This document shows, piece after piece, positions 14,421 through 27,755 of a stretch of 64,000 nucleotides of DNA. The first letter of the stretch is position 1. Every line of letters begins with the position of its first letter. The DNA lies in NCBI GenBank assembly GCA_963513935.1, contig OY740772.1:11874098-11938097 (forward strand). Direction: 5' to 3'. A program made the position numbers and the translations under genes. Source of the DNA: Aphrophora alni (taxonomy: Eukaryota; Arthropoda; Insecta; Hemiptera; Aphrophoridae). Below the pieces are notes generated by a model. It ran no database searches and was not told the origin of the DNA. It worked only from the letters and a program-made list of their open reading frames with translations.

Positions 14421-17400
14421 TTTGACAGAATATTTATTTTAGTATTGATGCATGAGAACTTTTGTGCAATATTTTTGTCACATTATTAGTTTTAGTATTT
14501 ATGTGTGAGAAAGTTTGTGCAATATTTTTGTCAGATTATTAATTTTAGTATTTATGTATGAGAACTTTTGTGCAAATTTTTGACCGATTATTAATTTTAG
14601 TATTTATGTATGAGAACGTTTGTGCTATATTTTTGTCATATTATTAATTTTAGTATTTATGTATGAGAACTTTTGTGCAAATTTTTTTCCGATTATTAAT
14701 TTTAGTATTTATGTAAGAGAAAGTTTGTGATATATTTTTGTCAGATTATTTATTTTACTATTTATGTATGAGAACGTTTGTCCAATATTTTTGTCAGATT
14801 AATAATTTCAGTATTGATGTATGAGATCGTTTGTGCAATATTTTTGTCAGTATAATAATTTTAGTATTGTTGTATGAGAACGTTTGTGCAATATTTTTGT
14901 CAGATTATTAGTTTTAGTATTTATGTAAGAGAAAGTTTATGATATATTTTTGTCAGATTATTAGTTTTAGTATTTATGTGTGGGAAAGTTTGTGATATAT
15001 TTTTGACAGAATATTTATTTTAGTATTGATGTATGAGAACGTTTGTGCTATATTTTTGTCAGATTATTAGTTTTAGTATTTATGTAGGAGAACGTTTGTG
15101 CAATATTTTTGTCAGAATATTAATTTTAGTATTTATGTATGAGAACGTTTGTGCTATATTTTTGTCAGATTATTAATTTTAGTATTTATGTATGAGAACT
15201 TTTGTGCAAATTTTTGACCGATTATTAGTTTTAGTATTTATGTAAGAGAAAGTTTATGATATATTTTTGACAGAATATTTATTTTAGTATTGATGTATGA
15301 GAACGTTTGTGCTATATTTTTGTCATATTATTAATTTTAGTATTTATGTATAAGAACTTTTGTGCAAATTTTTAACCGATTATTAGTTTTAGTATTTATG
15401 TAAGAGAAAGTTTCTGATATATTTTTGTCAGATTATTAATTTTAGTATTTATGTATGAGAACGTTTGTGCAATATTTTTGTCAGATTAATAATTTCAGTA
15501 TTGATGTATGAGAACGTTTGTGCAATATTTTTGTAAGTATAATAATTTTAGTATTGTTGTATGAGAACGTTTGTGCCATATTTTTGTCAGATTATTAGTT
15601 TTAGTATTTATGTAAGAGAAAGTTTGTGGTATATTTTTGTCAGATTATTAATTTTAGTATTTATGTGTGAGAAAGTTTGTGCAATATTTTTGTCAGATAA
15701 ATAATTTTAGTATTTATGTGTGGGAAAGTTTGTGATATTTTTTTGACAGATTATTAATTTTAGTATTTATGTATGAGAACGTTTGTGCTATATTTTTGTC
15801 AGATTATTAGTTTTAGTATTGATGTATGAGAACGTTTGTGCAATATTTTTTATTATTATAATTTTTAGTATTTATGTATGAGAATGTTTGTGCAATATTT
15901 TTGTTAGATTATTAATTTTAGTATTTATGTATAAGAACTTTTGTGCAAATTTTTGACCGATTATTAGTTTTAGTATTTATGTAAGAGAAAGTTTCTGATA
16001 TATTTTTGTCAGATTATTAGTTTTAGTATTTATGTGTGGGAAAGTTTGTGATATATTTTTGACAGAATATTTATTTTAGTATTGATGTATGAGAACGTTT
16101 GTGCAATATTTTTGTCAGATTATTAGTTTTAGTATTTATGTATGAGAACGTTTGTGCAATATTTTTTATTATTATAATTTTTAGTATTTATGTATGAGAA
16201 TGTTTGTGCAATATTTTTGTCAGATTATTAATTTTAGTATTTATGTATGAGAACTTTTGTGCAAATATTTGACCGATTATTAGTTTTAGTATTTATGTAA
16301 GAGAAAGTTTCTGATATATTTTTGTCAGATTATTAGTTTTAGTATTTATGTGTGGGCAAGTTTGTGATATATGTTTGACAGAATATTTATTTTAGTATTG
16401 ATGTATGAGAACTTTTGTGCAATATTTTTGTCACATTATTAGTTTTAGTATTTATGTGTGAGAAAGTTTGTGCAATATTTTTGTCAGATTATTAATTTTA
16501 GTATTTATGTATGAGAACTTTTGTGCAAATTTTTGACCGATTATTAATTTTAGTATTTATGTATGAGAACGTTTGTGCTATATTTTTGTCATATTATAAA
16601 TTTTAGTATTTATGTATGAGAACTTTTGTGCAAATTTTTTTCCGATTATTAATTTTAGTATTTATGTAAGAGAAAGTTTGTGATATATTTTTGTCAGATT
16701 ATTTATTTTACTATTTATGTATGAGAACGTTTGTCCAATATTTTTGTCAGATTAATAATTTCAGTATTGATGTATGAGATCGTTTGTGCAATATTTTTGT
16801 CAGTATAATAATTTTAGTATTGTTGTATGAGAACGTTTGTGCAATATTTTTGTCAGATTATTAGTTTTAGTATTTATGTAAGAGAAAGTTTATGATATAT
16901 TTTTGTCAGATTATTAGTTTTAGTATTTATGTGTGGGAAAGTTTGTGATATATTTTTGACAGAATATTTATTTTAGTATTGATGTATGAGAACGTTTGTG
17001 CTATATTTTTGTCAGATTATTAGTTTTAGTATTTATGTAGGAGAACGTTTGTGCAATATTTTTGTCAGAATATTAATTTTAGTATTTATGTATGAGAACG
17101 TTTGTGCTATATTTTTGTCAGATTATTAATTTTAGTATTTATGTATGACAACTTTTGTGCAAATTTTTGACCGATTATTAGTTTTAGTATTTATGTAAGA
17201 GAAAGTTTATGATATATTTTTGACAGAATATTTATTTTAGTATTGATGTATGAGAACGTTTGTGCTATATTTTTGTCATATTATTAATTTTAGTATTTAT
17301 GTATGAGAACTTTTGTGCAAATTTTTAACCGATTATTAGTTTTAGTATTTATGTAAGAGAAAGTTTCTGATATATTTTTGTCAGATTATTAATTTTAGTA

Positions 17401-20400
17401 TTTATGTATGAGAACGTTTGTGCAATATTTTTGTCAGATTAATAATTTCAGTATTGATGTATGAGAACGTTTGTGCAATATTTTTGTAAGTATAATAATT
17501 TTAGTATTGTTGTATGAGAACGTTTGTGCCATATTTTTGTCAGATTATTAGTTTTAGTATTTATGTAAGAGAAAGTTTGTGGTATATTTTTGTCAGATTA
17601 TTAATTTTAGTATTTATGTGTGAGAAAGTTTGTGCAATATTTTTGTCAGATAAATAATTTTAGTATTTATGTGTGGGAAAGTTTGTGATATTTTTTTGAC
17701 AGATTATTAATTTTAGTATTTATGTATGAGAACGTTTGTGCTATATTTTTGTCAGATTATTAGTTTTAGTATTGATGTATGAGAACGTTTGTGCAATATT
17801 TTTTATTATTATAATTTTTAGTATTTATGTATGAGAATGTTTGTGCAATATTTTTGTTAGATTATTAATTTTAGTATTTATGTATAAGAACTTTTGTGCA
17901 AATTTTTGACCGATTATTAGTTTTAGTATTTATGTAAGAGAAAGTTTCTGATATATTTTTGTCAGATTATTAGTTTTAGTATTTATGTGTGGGAAAGTTT
18001 GTGATATAATTTTGACCGAATATTTATTTTAGTATTGATGTATGAGAACGTTTGTGCAATATTTTTGTCACATTATTAGTTTTAGTATTTATGTGTGAGA
18101 AAGTTTGTGCAATATTTTTGTCAGATTATCACTTTTAGTATTTATGTGTGAGAACGTTTGTGCTATATTTTTGACAGAATAATTATTTTAGTATTGATGT
18201 ATGAGAACGTTTGTGTTATATTTTTGTCAGATTATTATTTTAGTATTTATGTGTGGGAAAGTTTGTGATATATTTTTGACAGAATATTTATTTTAGTATT
18301 TATGTTTGAGAACGTTTGTGCAATATTTTTGTCAGATTATTAGTTTTAGTATTTATGTGTGAGAAAGTTTGTGCAATATTTTAGTCAGATAAATAATTTT
18401 AGTATTTATGTGTGGGAAAGTTTGTGATATATTTTTGACAGATTATTAATTTTAGTATATATGTATGAGAACGTTTGTGCTATATTTGTGTCAGACTATT
18501 AATTTTAGTATATATGTATGAGAACGTTTGTGATATATTTTTGTCAGATTATTAAATTTAGTATTGATGTATGAGAACGTTTGTGCTATATTTTTGTCAG
18601 ATTATTAATTTTAGTATTTATGTATGAGAACGTTTGTGCTATATTTTTGTCAGATTATTAATTTTAGTATTTATGTATGAGAATGTTTGTGCTATATTTT
18701 TGTCAGATTATTAGTTTTAGTATTTATGTATGAGAACTTTTGTGCAAATTTTTGAATGATTATTAGTTTTAATATTTATGTAAGAGAAAGTTTGTGATAT
18801 ATTTTTGTCAGATTATTAATTTTAGTATTTATGTGTGGGAAAGTTTGTGATATATTTTTGACAGAATATATATTTATGTATGAGAACGTTTGTGCAATAT
18901 TTTTGTCAGATTATTAGTTTTAGTATTTATGTATGAGAACGTTTGTGCAATATTTTTTATTATTATAATTTTTAGTATTTATGTATGAGAATGTTTGTGC
19001 AATATTTTTGTCAGATTATTAATTTTAGTATTTATGTATGAGAACTTTTGTGCAAATTTTTGACCGATTATTAGTTTTAGTATTTATGTAAGAGAAAGTT
19101 TATGATATATTTTTGTCAGATTATTAATTTTAGTATTTATGTGTGGGAAAGTTTGTGATATATTTTTGACAGAATATTTATTTTAGTATTGATGTATGAG
19201 AACGTTTGTGCAATATTTTTGTCAGATTATTAGTTTTAGTATTTATGTATGAGAACGTTTGTGCAATATTTTTTATTATTATAATTTTTAGTATTTATGT
19301 ATGAGAATGTTTGTGCAATATTTTTGTCAGATTATTAATTTTAGTATTTATGTATGAGAACTTTTGTGCAAATATTTGACCGATTATTAGTTTTAGTATT
19401 TATGTAAGAGAAAGTTTCTGATATATTTTTGTCAGATTATTAGTTTTAGTATTTATGTGTGGGCAAGTTTGTGATATATGTTTGACAGAATATTTATTTT
19501 AGTATTGATGTATGAGAACTTTTGTGCAATATTTTTGTCACATTATTAGTTTTAGTATTTATGTGTGAGAAAGTTTGTGCAATATTTTTGTCAGATTATT
19601 AATTTTAGTATTTATGTATGAGAACTTTTGTGCAAATTTTTGACCGATTATTAATTTTAGTATTTATGTATGAGAACGTTTGTGCTATATTTTTGTCATA
19701 TTATTAATTTTAGTATTTATGTATGAGAACTTTTGTGCAAATTTTTTTCCGATTATTAATTTTAGTATTTATGTAAGAGAAAGTTTGTGATATATTTTTG
19801 TCAGATTATTTATTTTACTATTTATGTATGAGAACGTTTGTCCAATATTTTTGTCAGATTAATAATTTCAGTATTGATGTATGAGATCGTTTGTGCAATA
19901 TTTTTGTCAGTATAATAATTTTAGTATTGTTGTATGAGAACGTTTGTGCAATATTTTTGTCAGATTATTAGTTTTAGTATTTATGTAAGAGAAAGTTTCT
20001 GATATATTTTTGTCAGATTATTAGTTTTAGTATTTATGTGTGGGAAAGTTTGTGATATATTTTTGACAGAATATTTATTTTAGTATTGATGTATGAGAAC
20101 GTTTGTGCTATATTTTTGTCAGATTATTAGTTTTAGTATTTATGTAGGAGAACGTTTGTGCAATATTTTTGTCAGAATATTAATTTTAGTATTTATGTAT
20201 GAGAACGTTTGTGCTATATTTTTGTCAGATTATTAATTTTAGTATTTATGTATGAGAACTTTTGTGCAAATTTTTGACCGATTATTAGTTTTAGTATTTA
20301 TGTAAGAGAAAGTTTATGATATATTTTTGACAGAATATTTATTTTAGTATTGATGTATGAGAACGTTTGTGCTATATTTTTGTCATATTATTAATTAAAG

Positions 20401-22587
20401 TATTTATGTATGAGAACTTTTGTGCAAATTTTTAACCGATTATTAGTTTTAGTATTTATGTAAGAGAAAGTTTCTGATATATTTTTGTCAGATTATTAAT
20501 TTTAGTATTTATGTATGAGAACGTTTGTGCAATATTTTTGTCAGATTAATAATTTCAGTATTGATGTATGAGAACGTTTGTGCAATATTTTTGTAAGTAT
20601 AATAATTTTAGTATTGTTGTATGAGAACGTTTGTGTCATATTTTTGTCAGATTATTAGTTTTAGTATTTATGTAAGAGAAAGTTTGTGATATATTTTTGT
20701 CAGATTATTAATTTTAGTATTTATGTGTGAGAAAGTTTGTGCAATATTTTTGTCAGATAAATAATTTTAGTATTTATGTGTGGGAAAGTTTGTGATATAT
20801 TTTTGACAGATTATTAATTTTAGTATTTATGTATGAGAACGTTTGTGCTATATTTTTGTCAGATTATTAGTTTTAGTATTGATGTATGAGAACGTTTGTG
20901 CAATATTTTTTATTATTATAATTTTTAGTATTTATGTATGAGAATGTTTGTGCAATATTTTTGTCAGATTATTAATTTTAGTATTTATGTATAAGAACTT
21001 TAGTGCAAATTTTTGACCGATTATTAGTTTTAGTATTTATGTAAGAGAAAGTTTCTGATATATTTTTGTCAGATTATTAGTTTTAGTATTTATGTGTGGG
21101 AAAGTTTGTGATATAATTTTGACCGAATATTTATTTTAGTATTGATGTATGAGAACGTTTGTGCAATATTTTTGTCACATTATTAGTTTTAGTATTTATG
21201 TGTGAGAAAGTTTGTGCAATATTTTTGTCAGATTATCACTTTTAGTATTTATGTGTGAGAACGTTTGTGCTATATTTTTGACAGAATAATTATTTTAGTA
21301 TTGATGTATGAGAACGTTTGTGTTATATTTTTGTCAGATTATTATTTTAGTATTTATGTGTGGGAAAGTTTGTGATATATTTTTGACAGAATATTTATTT
21401 TAGTATTTATGTTTGAGAACGTTTGTGCAATATTTTTGTCAGATTATTAGTTTTAGTATTTATGTGTGAGAAAGTTTGTGCAATATTTTAGTCAGATAAA
21501 TAATTTTAGTATTTATGTGTGGGAAAGTTTGTGATATATTTTTGACAGATTATTAATTTTAGTATATATGTATGAGAACGTTTGTGCTATATTTTTGTCA
21601 GATTATTAATTTTAGTATATATGTATGAGAACGTTTGTGATATATTTTTGTCAGATTATTAAATTTAGTATTGATGTATGAGAACGTTTGTGCTATATTT
21701 TTGTCAGATTATTAATTTTAGTATTTATGTATGAGAACGTTTGTGCTATATTTTTGTCAGATTATTAATATTAGTATTTATGTATGAGAATGTTTGTGCT
21801 ATATTTTTGTCAGATTATTAGTTTTAGTATTTATGTATGAGAACTTTTGTGCAAATTTTTGAATGATTATTAGTTTTAATATTTATGTAAGAGAAAGTTT
21901 GTGATATATTTTTGTCAGATTACTAATTTTAGTATTTATGTGTGGGAACGTTTGTGATATATTTTTGACAGAATATATATTTATGTATGAGAACGTTTGT
22001 GCAATATTTTTGTCAGATTATTAGTTTTAGTATTTATGTATGAGAACGTTTGTGCAATATTTTTTATTATTATAATTTTTAGTATTTATGTATGAGAATG
22101 TTTGTGCAATATTTTTGTCAGATTATTAATTTTAGTATTTATGTATGAGAACTTTTGTGCAAATTTTTGACCGATTATTAGTTTTAGTATTTATGTAAGA
22201 GAAAGTTTATGATATATTTTTGTCAGATTATTAATATTAGTATTTATGTGTGGGAAAGTTTGTGATATATTTTTGACAGAATATTTATTTTAGTATTGAT
22301 GTATGAGAACGTTTGTGCAATATTTTTGTCAGATTATTAGTTTTAGTATTTATGTATGAGAACGTTTGTGCAATATTTTTTATTATTATAATTTTTAGTA
22401 TTTATGTATGAGAATGTTTGTGCAATATTTTTGTCAGATTATTAATTTTAGTATTTATGTATGAGAACTTTTGTGCAAATATTTGACCGATTATTAGTTT
22501 TAGTATTTATGTAAGAGAAAGTTTCTGATATATTTTTGTCAGATTATTAGTTTTAGTATTTATGTGTGGGCAAGTTTGTGATATATG
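14421..22587 (+). repeat. Three successive higher-order repeat copies inside the 53-bp satellite
   Basis: Counting from the recurring ATGTTTGACA junction, copies run 14421-16373 (1953 bp), 16374-19480 (3107 bp) and 19481-22587 (3107 bp). A partial fourth copy follows. The two full copies share the same order of monomer variants and look near-identical, with scattered substitutions only. The first copy lacks about 1154 bp of the unit. This shows recent amplification of a block of about 58-59 monomers, presumably by unequal exchange. Confidence 0.85.
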
Positions 22588-23660
22588 TTTGACAGAATAT
22601 TTATTTTAGTATTGATGTATGAGAACCTTTGTGCAATATTTTTGTCACATTATTAGTTTTAGTATTTATGTGTGAGAAAGTTTGTGCAATATTTTTGTCA
22701 GATTATTAATTTTAGTATTTATGTATGAGAACTTTTGTGCAAATTTTTGACCGATTATTATTTTAGTATTTATGTATGAGAACGTTTGTGCTATATTTTT
22801 GTCATATTATTAATTTTAGTATTTATGTATGAGAACTTTTGTGCAAATTTTTTTCCGATTATTAATTTTAGTATTTATGTAAGAGAAAGTTTGTGATATA
22901 TTTTTGTCAGATTATTTATTTTACTATTTATGTATGAGAACGTTTGTCCAATATTTTTGTCAGATTAATAATTTCAGTATTGATGTATGAGAACGTTTGT
23001 GCAATATTTTTGTCAGTATAATAATTTTAGTATTGTTGTATGAGAACGTTAGTGCAATATTTTTGTCAGATTATTAGTTTTAGTATTTATGTAAGAGAAA
23101 GTTTCTGATATATTTTTGTCAGATTATTAGTTTTAGTATTTATGTGTGGGAAAGTTTGTGATATATTTTTGACAGAATATTTATTTTAGTATTGATGTAT
23201 GAGAACGTTTGTGCTATATTTTTGTCAGATTATTAGTTTTAGTATTTATGTAGGAGAACGTTTGTGCAATATTTTTGTCAGAATATTAATTTTAGTATTT
23301 ATGTATGAGAACGTTTGTGCTATATTTTTGTCAGATTATTAATTTTAGTATTTATGTATGAGAACTTTTGTGCAAATTTTTGACCGATTATTAGTTTTAG
23401 TATTTATGTAAGAGAAAGTTTATGATATATTTTTGACAGAATATTTATTTTAGTATTTATGTATGAGAACGTTTGTGCTATATTTTTGTCATATTATTAA
23501 TTTTAGTATTTATGTATGAGAACTTTTGTGCAAATTTTTGACCGATTATTAGTTTTAGTATTTATGTAAGAGAAAGTTTCTGATATATTTTTGTCAGATT
23601 ATTAATTTTAGTATTTATGTATGAGAACGTTTGTGCAATATTTTTGTCAGATTAATAATT

Positions 23661-24085
23661 TCAGTATTGATGTATGAGAACGTTTGTGCAATATTTTTGT
23701 CAGTATAATAATTTTAGTATTGTTGTATGAGAACGTTTGTGCAATATTTTTGTCAGATTATTAGTATTAGTATTTACCTATGAGAACGTTTGTGCAATAT
23801 TTTTGTCAGATTATTAATTTTAGTATTTATGTATGAGAACGTTTGTGCAATATTTTTGTCAGATTAATAATTTCAGTATTGATGTATGAGAACGTTTGTG
23901 CAATATTTTTGTCAGTATAATAATTTTAGTATTGTTGTATGAGAACGTTTGTGCAATATTTTTGTCAGATTATTAGTATTAGTATTTACGTATGAGAACG
24001 TTTGTGCAATATTTTTGTCAGATTATTAATTTTAGTATTGATGTATGAGAACGTTTGTGCAATATTTTTGTGAGATTATTAGTTT
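23661..24085 (+). repeat. Local four-monomer (212-bp) duplication near the right end of the satellite
   Basis: A run containing the TTTCAGTATTGATG, CAGTATAATAATT, TTAGTATTAGTATTTAC and standard monomers occurs twice in tandem, offset by 212 bp (4 x 53). It is a shorter-period amplification than the 3.1-kb units to its left. Beyond it the monomers quickly lose identity. Confidence 0.7.
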
Positions 24086-24555
24086 TAGTATTTATGTGAG
24101 AGTAAGTTTTTGATATATTTTTGACCGATTATTAATTTTAGTACTTATGTTTGAGAACGTTTGTGCAATATTTTTGTCAGATTATTAGTTTCAGTATTTA
24201 TGTATTAGATGGTTTGAGAAATATTTTTGACCGATTATTAATTTTAGTATTTATGTATGAGAAATTTTCTGCAATATTTCGGCCGATGATTAGTTTTATT
24301 ATTTATGTGTGAGAACGTTTGTACAATATTTTTGACAGATTATTATTTTTATTAAGTACGTTTGATATGGTTTGTGCATTGTTTTGACAGATCATTAGTT
24401 GTATTAATTATGCATGAGAAACTTTCTGCAATATTTTTGTTTGATGATTAGTGTTAGTATTTATTTAAGAGAAAGTTTGTGCAATAATTTTAAACTATAA
24501 TTATTTTCAATATTTATATATGTGATAGTTAGTGCAATGTTTTTGACAAATTATA

Positions 24556-25447
24556 CAGGGTGATTCACGAAGTTATCCCCACACTTATACAGCTCATTCT
24601 ACTAGTAAACATAATGAAAAAAGTTCATAAAAACATATGTCCTATCTCGTTTCGTTTAGCGTCTGTCTGTCTGTTTGTGTTTTTTAGAAAAAAAATTCAA
24701 TCTTAAAAATGGTTTGAGATATCAAGTTGAAACTTTTTACATTTAATAACCTTATTAGTGTGCATCTTAGATAAAAGGTTCAAAATAATATCATTTTCAG
24801 AAACAAAATGGCGGTCATTTAAAATGTTCAAATCCTAATAACTTTAAAACGAGTGATGTTACAAAAAAAGGCAAGATACATAAAAAATAGCGCATTTTAA
24901 TACAAGCATTTTGCTACCTGGTTTATTGATCTAAATTAAGTAGTAACAGAAATAAGTTAGATTTCCCAAGTAAAGGTTTGTGTTTCATTCATAATTGCAA
25001 TGTATTTTCAAAATCAAATCGCACACAACATTAAAACGTCTTACTTATTTCTGTTACTACTTATCTTAGATCAATAAACCAGGTACCAAAATGCTTGTAT
25101 TAAAAGGGGCTATATTTTTATGTATCTTGCTTTTTTTTTTGTAACATCACCCGTTTTAAAGTTATTAGGATTTGAACATTTTAAATGACCGCCATTTTGT
25201 TTCTGTTAATGATATTATTTTGAAACTTTTATCTAAGATGCACACTAATAACGTCATTAAATATAAAAAGTTTTAACTTGATATCTCAAACCATTTTAAA
25301 GATAGAAATTGTTTTCTAAAAAACACATACAGACAGACAGACGCTAAACGAAACGAGATAGGACATATGTTTATATGAACTTTTTTCATTATTTTTACTA
25401 GTAGAATGAGCTGTATAAGTATGGGGATAATTTCGTGAATCACCCTG
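24556..25447. mobile_element. Fold-back (long inverted repeat) DNA element inserted in the satellite
   Basis: An 892-bp non-satellite insert. The left arm (about 24556-24957) and right arm (about 25043-25447) are inverted copies of each other around a spacer of about 85 bp. Terminal sequences are CAGGGTGATTCACGAA and its complement TTCGTGAATCACCCTG. The insert is bordered by TATA on both sides, consistent with a TA (or TATA) target duplication. The arms contain a GACAGACAGAC / ACGAAACGAGATAGG segment also seen in the element at 34931-35994. No coding capacity is visible, so it is non-autonomous. The family is not identified; a TA-targeting DNA transposon is the simplest reading. Confidence 0.85.
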
Positions 25448-25790
25448 TATATTTTAGTATCTATGTGTGAGAAGGTTTGTGCAATATGTTTGACCGATTA
25501 TTAGTTTTAGTATTTATATATAAGAAAGTTTGAACAATATTTTGACAGAATATTAGTTTTTAAGTATTTATTTGTGAATAAGGTTGTGCATATTTTTGGC
25601 CGATGATTAATTTTAGTATTTTGTATGACAAAGTTTTTGCAATATTTTTTTTTGCAGAATATTAGTTTTAGTATTTATAGGAGATTAAGTTGGTGCAATA
25701 TTTTTGACAGATTATTAGTTTTAGTATTTTTGTGTGAGAAAGTTTGTTCAATATTTTGACAGATTATTAGCTTAAGTATTTATGTGAAAG
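25448..25790 (+). repeat. Diverged 53-bp satellite monomers on the far side of the fold-back element
   Basis: Recognisable but degenerate monomers, with TTAGTATTTAT, GAGAAAGTTTG and TTTTGACAGATTATTAG pieces, continue the array after the insertion and stop near 25790. Substitutions and small indels are much denser than in the array core. Confidence 0.85.
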
Positions 25791-25920
25791 TTTGTGATGC
25801 TTGATTCCCATTTACCCCATGCTAATAGTATTCTGTACCTGGTGCGCCTAAAGAAGTTTACATTTCATAAAAGTTTGACAATTAATTATATAGTTTTAAT
25901 CGCTATTTTAATTTTGTTGC

Positions 25921-26160
25921 AGATTCAATATGGCAGCACATTATTCAACATCGAAGACATCAATAGAAAAAAAATCCAATTGTTTTTTTTAGTGTTGTAT
26001 TAAAAAAGACTAAAACCGATGTGAAAAAGTGAATTTTAAATACAATGTAATTGGATATATTTTATTTTTCATTGTTATTTTAAACCAACATTTTTTTATA
26101 TGTATTTTAAAATTTGTTACATCAATAAATATTTTTATTGAAATAATTGGCTTACGTTTT
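25921..26160 (+). other. Weak candidate 3'-terminal exon with polyadenylation signal
   Basis: A pyrimidine-rich tract ending TTTTAATTTTGTTGCAG (AG at 25921-25922) resembles a 3' splice site. Three short frames follow, stopping within about 40-85 bp. An AATAAA lies at 26124-26129 with a T-rich stretch after it. This would fit the last exon and 3' UTR of an insect gene, but no protein family is recognisable and no upstream exon can be linked through the satellite. AT-rich DNA produces such signals by chance. Confidence 0.15.
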
Positions 26161-26644
26161 ATTTTTACTATATCAATACTTTTTCCACTTTAAAATGTAT
26201 ATTTTTATTTAGGAAGTTAATGCTTAGTTTGATGTATGGTAGAGTACAGGACTTTCCTACATTTAAACAGGAAGTATCAGGAGAATATAATGTTAAAGGA
26301 GGTGGATGTTACTTGTGATTAGGTTTTGAATTCAGATAGACCTTCTATCAAATCATATTCCCTGATAACAGGATTTTGTCGTTTTATCGCAGTGTTCGTA
26401 GATGTCAAATCCGATTCAGTTTTCAATTCAGATAGACCTCCTATCAAATCATATTCACCTAATAACAAAGTTTTGTCGTTTTACCGCAGTATTCGGTGAA
26501 TATAATGTTAAAGAAGGTAGATGTCAACTGCGATTACGTTTTTAATTTAGATAGACCTCCTATCAAATCATATTCACCTGGTAACAGGATTTTGTCCTTT
26601 TACCACAGTATCCGGAGAATATAATGGTAAAGGAGGTAGATGTC

Positions 26645-26785
26645 AGGGCACTTAAGAACAAAAGTGGTGGGAAGTGACCACGTGACTTAAGCCCCGCTGC
26701 TTGCTCCTCTACTTGTCACGCTTCACCCCGCCCCTTGTCACGCCCCATGATCCATGCCCCACCCCTTGCCCCTATCTTTTGTATC
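26645..26785 (+). repeat. C-rich island 1 in the 119-bp array
   Basis: Strand-biased C-rich DNA with repeated GCCCC and CCCTTG words, in an otherwise very AT-rich region. It starts with a GTGACCACGTGACTTAAGCC segment shared with islands 2 and 3. Confidence 0.75.
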
Positions 26786-27084
26786 ATTTAAACTGGAAGT
26801 ATCAGGAGAATATAATGTTAAAGGAGATGGAGTTACCTGTGATTAAATTTTGAATTCAGATAGACCTCTTATCAAATCATATTCACTTGATAACAGGATT
26901 TTGTGGTTAAAAAGCAATATCAGGAGAATAAAATGTTAAAGGAGGTAGATGTCAACTGCGATTCCGTTTTCAATTCATATAGACCTCCTTTCAAATCATA
27001 TTCACCTGGTAACAGAATTTTTGTCGTTTTACCGCAGTATACGGAGAATATAATGTTAAAGGAGGTAGATGTCAGTATGGACGG

Positions 27085-27270
27085 GGCACTTTAGAACAAA
27101 AATGGTAGGATGTGACCACGTGACCTAAGCCCCGCCCCTTTTCCCGCCGCATGTCCGATGCCCCACCCATTTCTCCGCCCCTTCCTGGTCAAGTTGCCAT
27201 GCTTCACTCCCCGCCTCTTGCCCCACCTCATGCCCAATGCCCCGCCCCTTGCCCCTCCGCTTTTGTATCA
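27085..27270 (+). repeat. C-rich island 2 in the 119-bp array
   Basis: Same start (GTGACCACGTGACCTAAGCC) and the same GCCCC/CCCCTT words as island 1, longer by about 45 bp. It includes a TTCCTGGTCAAGTTGCCATG segment that is shared with island 3. Confidence 0.75.
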
Positions 27271-27572
27271 TTCAAGGTAAATTTAAAAAGGAAGTATTAG
27301 GAGAATATAATGTTAAAGGAGGTGGGTGTTACCTGTGATTAAGTTTTGAATTCAGATAGACCTCCTATCAAATCATATTCACTTGATAACAGGATTTTGT
27401 GGTTAAAAAGCAATATGAGGAGAATAAAATGTTAAAGGAGGTAGATGTCAACTGCGATTCCGTTTTAAATTCATATAGACCTCCTTTCAAATCATATTCA
27501 CCTGGTAACAGGATTTTTGTCGTTTTACCACGGTATCCGGAGAATATAATGTTAAAGGAGGTAGAGTTCAGT

Positions 27573-27755
27573 AGGGCACTTTAAAACAAAAGTAGTAGGT
27601 TGTGACCACCGTGACTTAAGCCCCGTCCCTTGTCCCGCCCCATGCCCCATCCATTTCTCCGCCCCTTCCCGGTCAAGTTGCCACGCTTCACTCCCCGCCT
27701 CTTGCTTCACCTTATGCCCAATGCCCCACCCCTTGCCCCTCTCCATTTGTATAAT
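27573..27755 (+). repeat. C-rich island 3 in the 119-bp array
   Basis: Close copy of island 2, about 490 bp downstream. It shares the GTGACCAC start, the GGTCAAGTTGCCACGCTTCA segment and the terminal CCCCACCCCTTGCCCCTC run. Confidence 0.75.

Larger units (their letters stand above)
1..24555 (+). repeat. 53-bp satellite array with multi-kb higher-order repeats
   Basis: Continuous tandem array of about 460 AT-rich monomers. Matching positions in adjacent monomers near 4.56-4.62 kb are exactly 53 bp apart. A monomer reads roughly as a TTTTTGTCAGATTATTAATT half followed by TTAGTATTTATGTATGAGAA and CGTTTGTGC. Recurring variants include GTGGGAAAG, AAGAGAAAG, a 52-bp form with CTTTTGTGCAAATTTTTGACC, and a TTATTATAATTTTTAG form. 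The order of variants itself repeats over kilobases. A rare GTCCAATA variant recurs at 14781, 16734, 19841 and 22947, spaced 1953, 3107 and 3106 bp. A rare GGGCAAT variant recurs at about 361, 4962 and 9719, spaced about 4601 and 4757 bp. Because 53 is not a multiple of three, reading frames do not persist. The array continues off the left edge. It could be centromeric, pericentromeric or another heterochromatic block; sequence alone cannot say which. Confidence 0.97.

Noticed and set aside
1..24555. Possibility that the regular array is a CRISPR
   Set aside because: There are no unique spacers between repeats. All 53 bp of each unit repeat with graded variants, and the rest of the window is eukaryotic.
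26903..27584. Two similar short open frames (26903-27094 and 27399-27584) that could pass for paralogous small proteins
   Set aside because: They lie entirely in the 119-bp tandem array. Similarity comes from the DNA repeat, the unit length shifts frame each copy, and codon choice follows the repeat rather than a protein.
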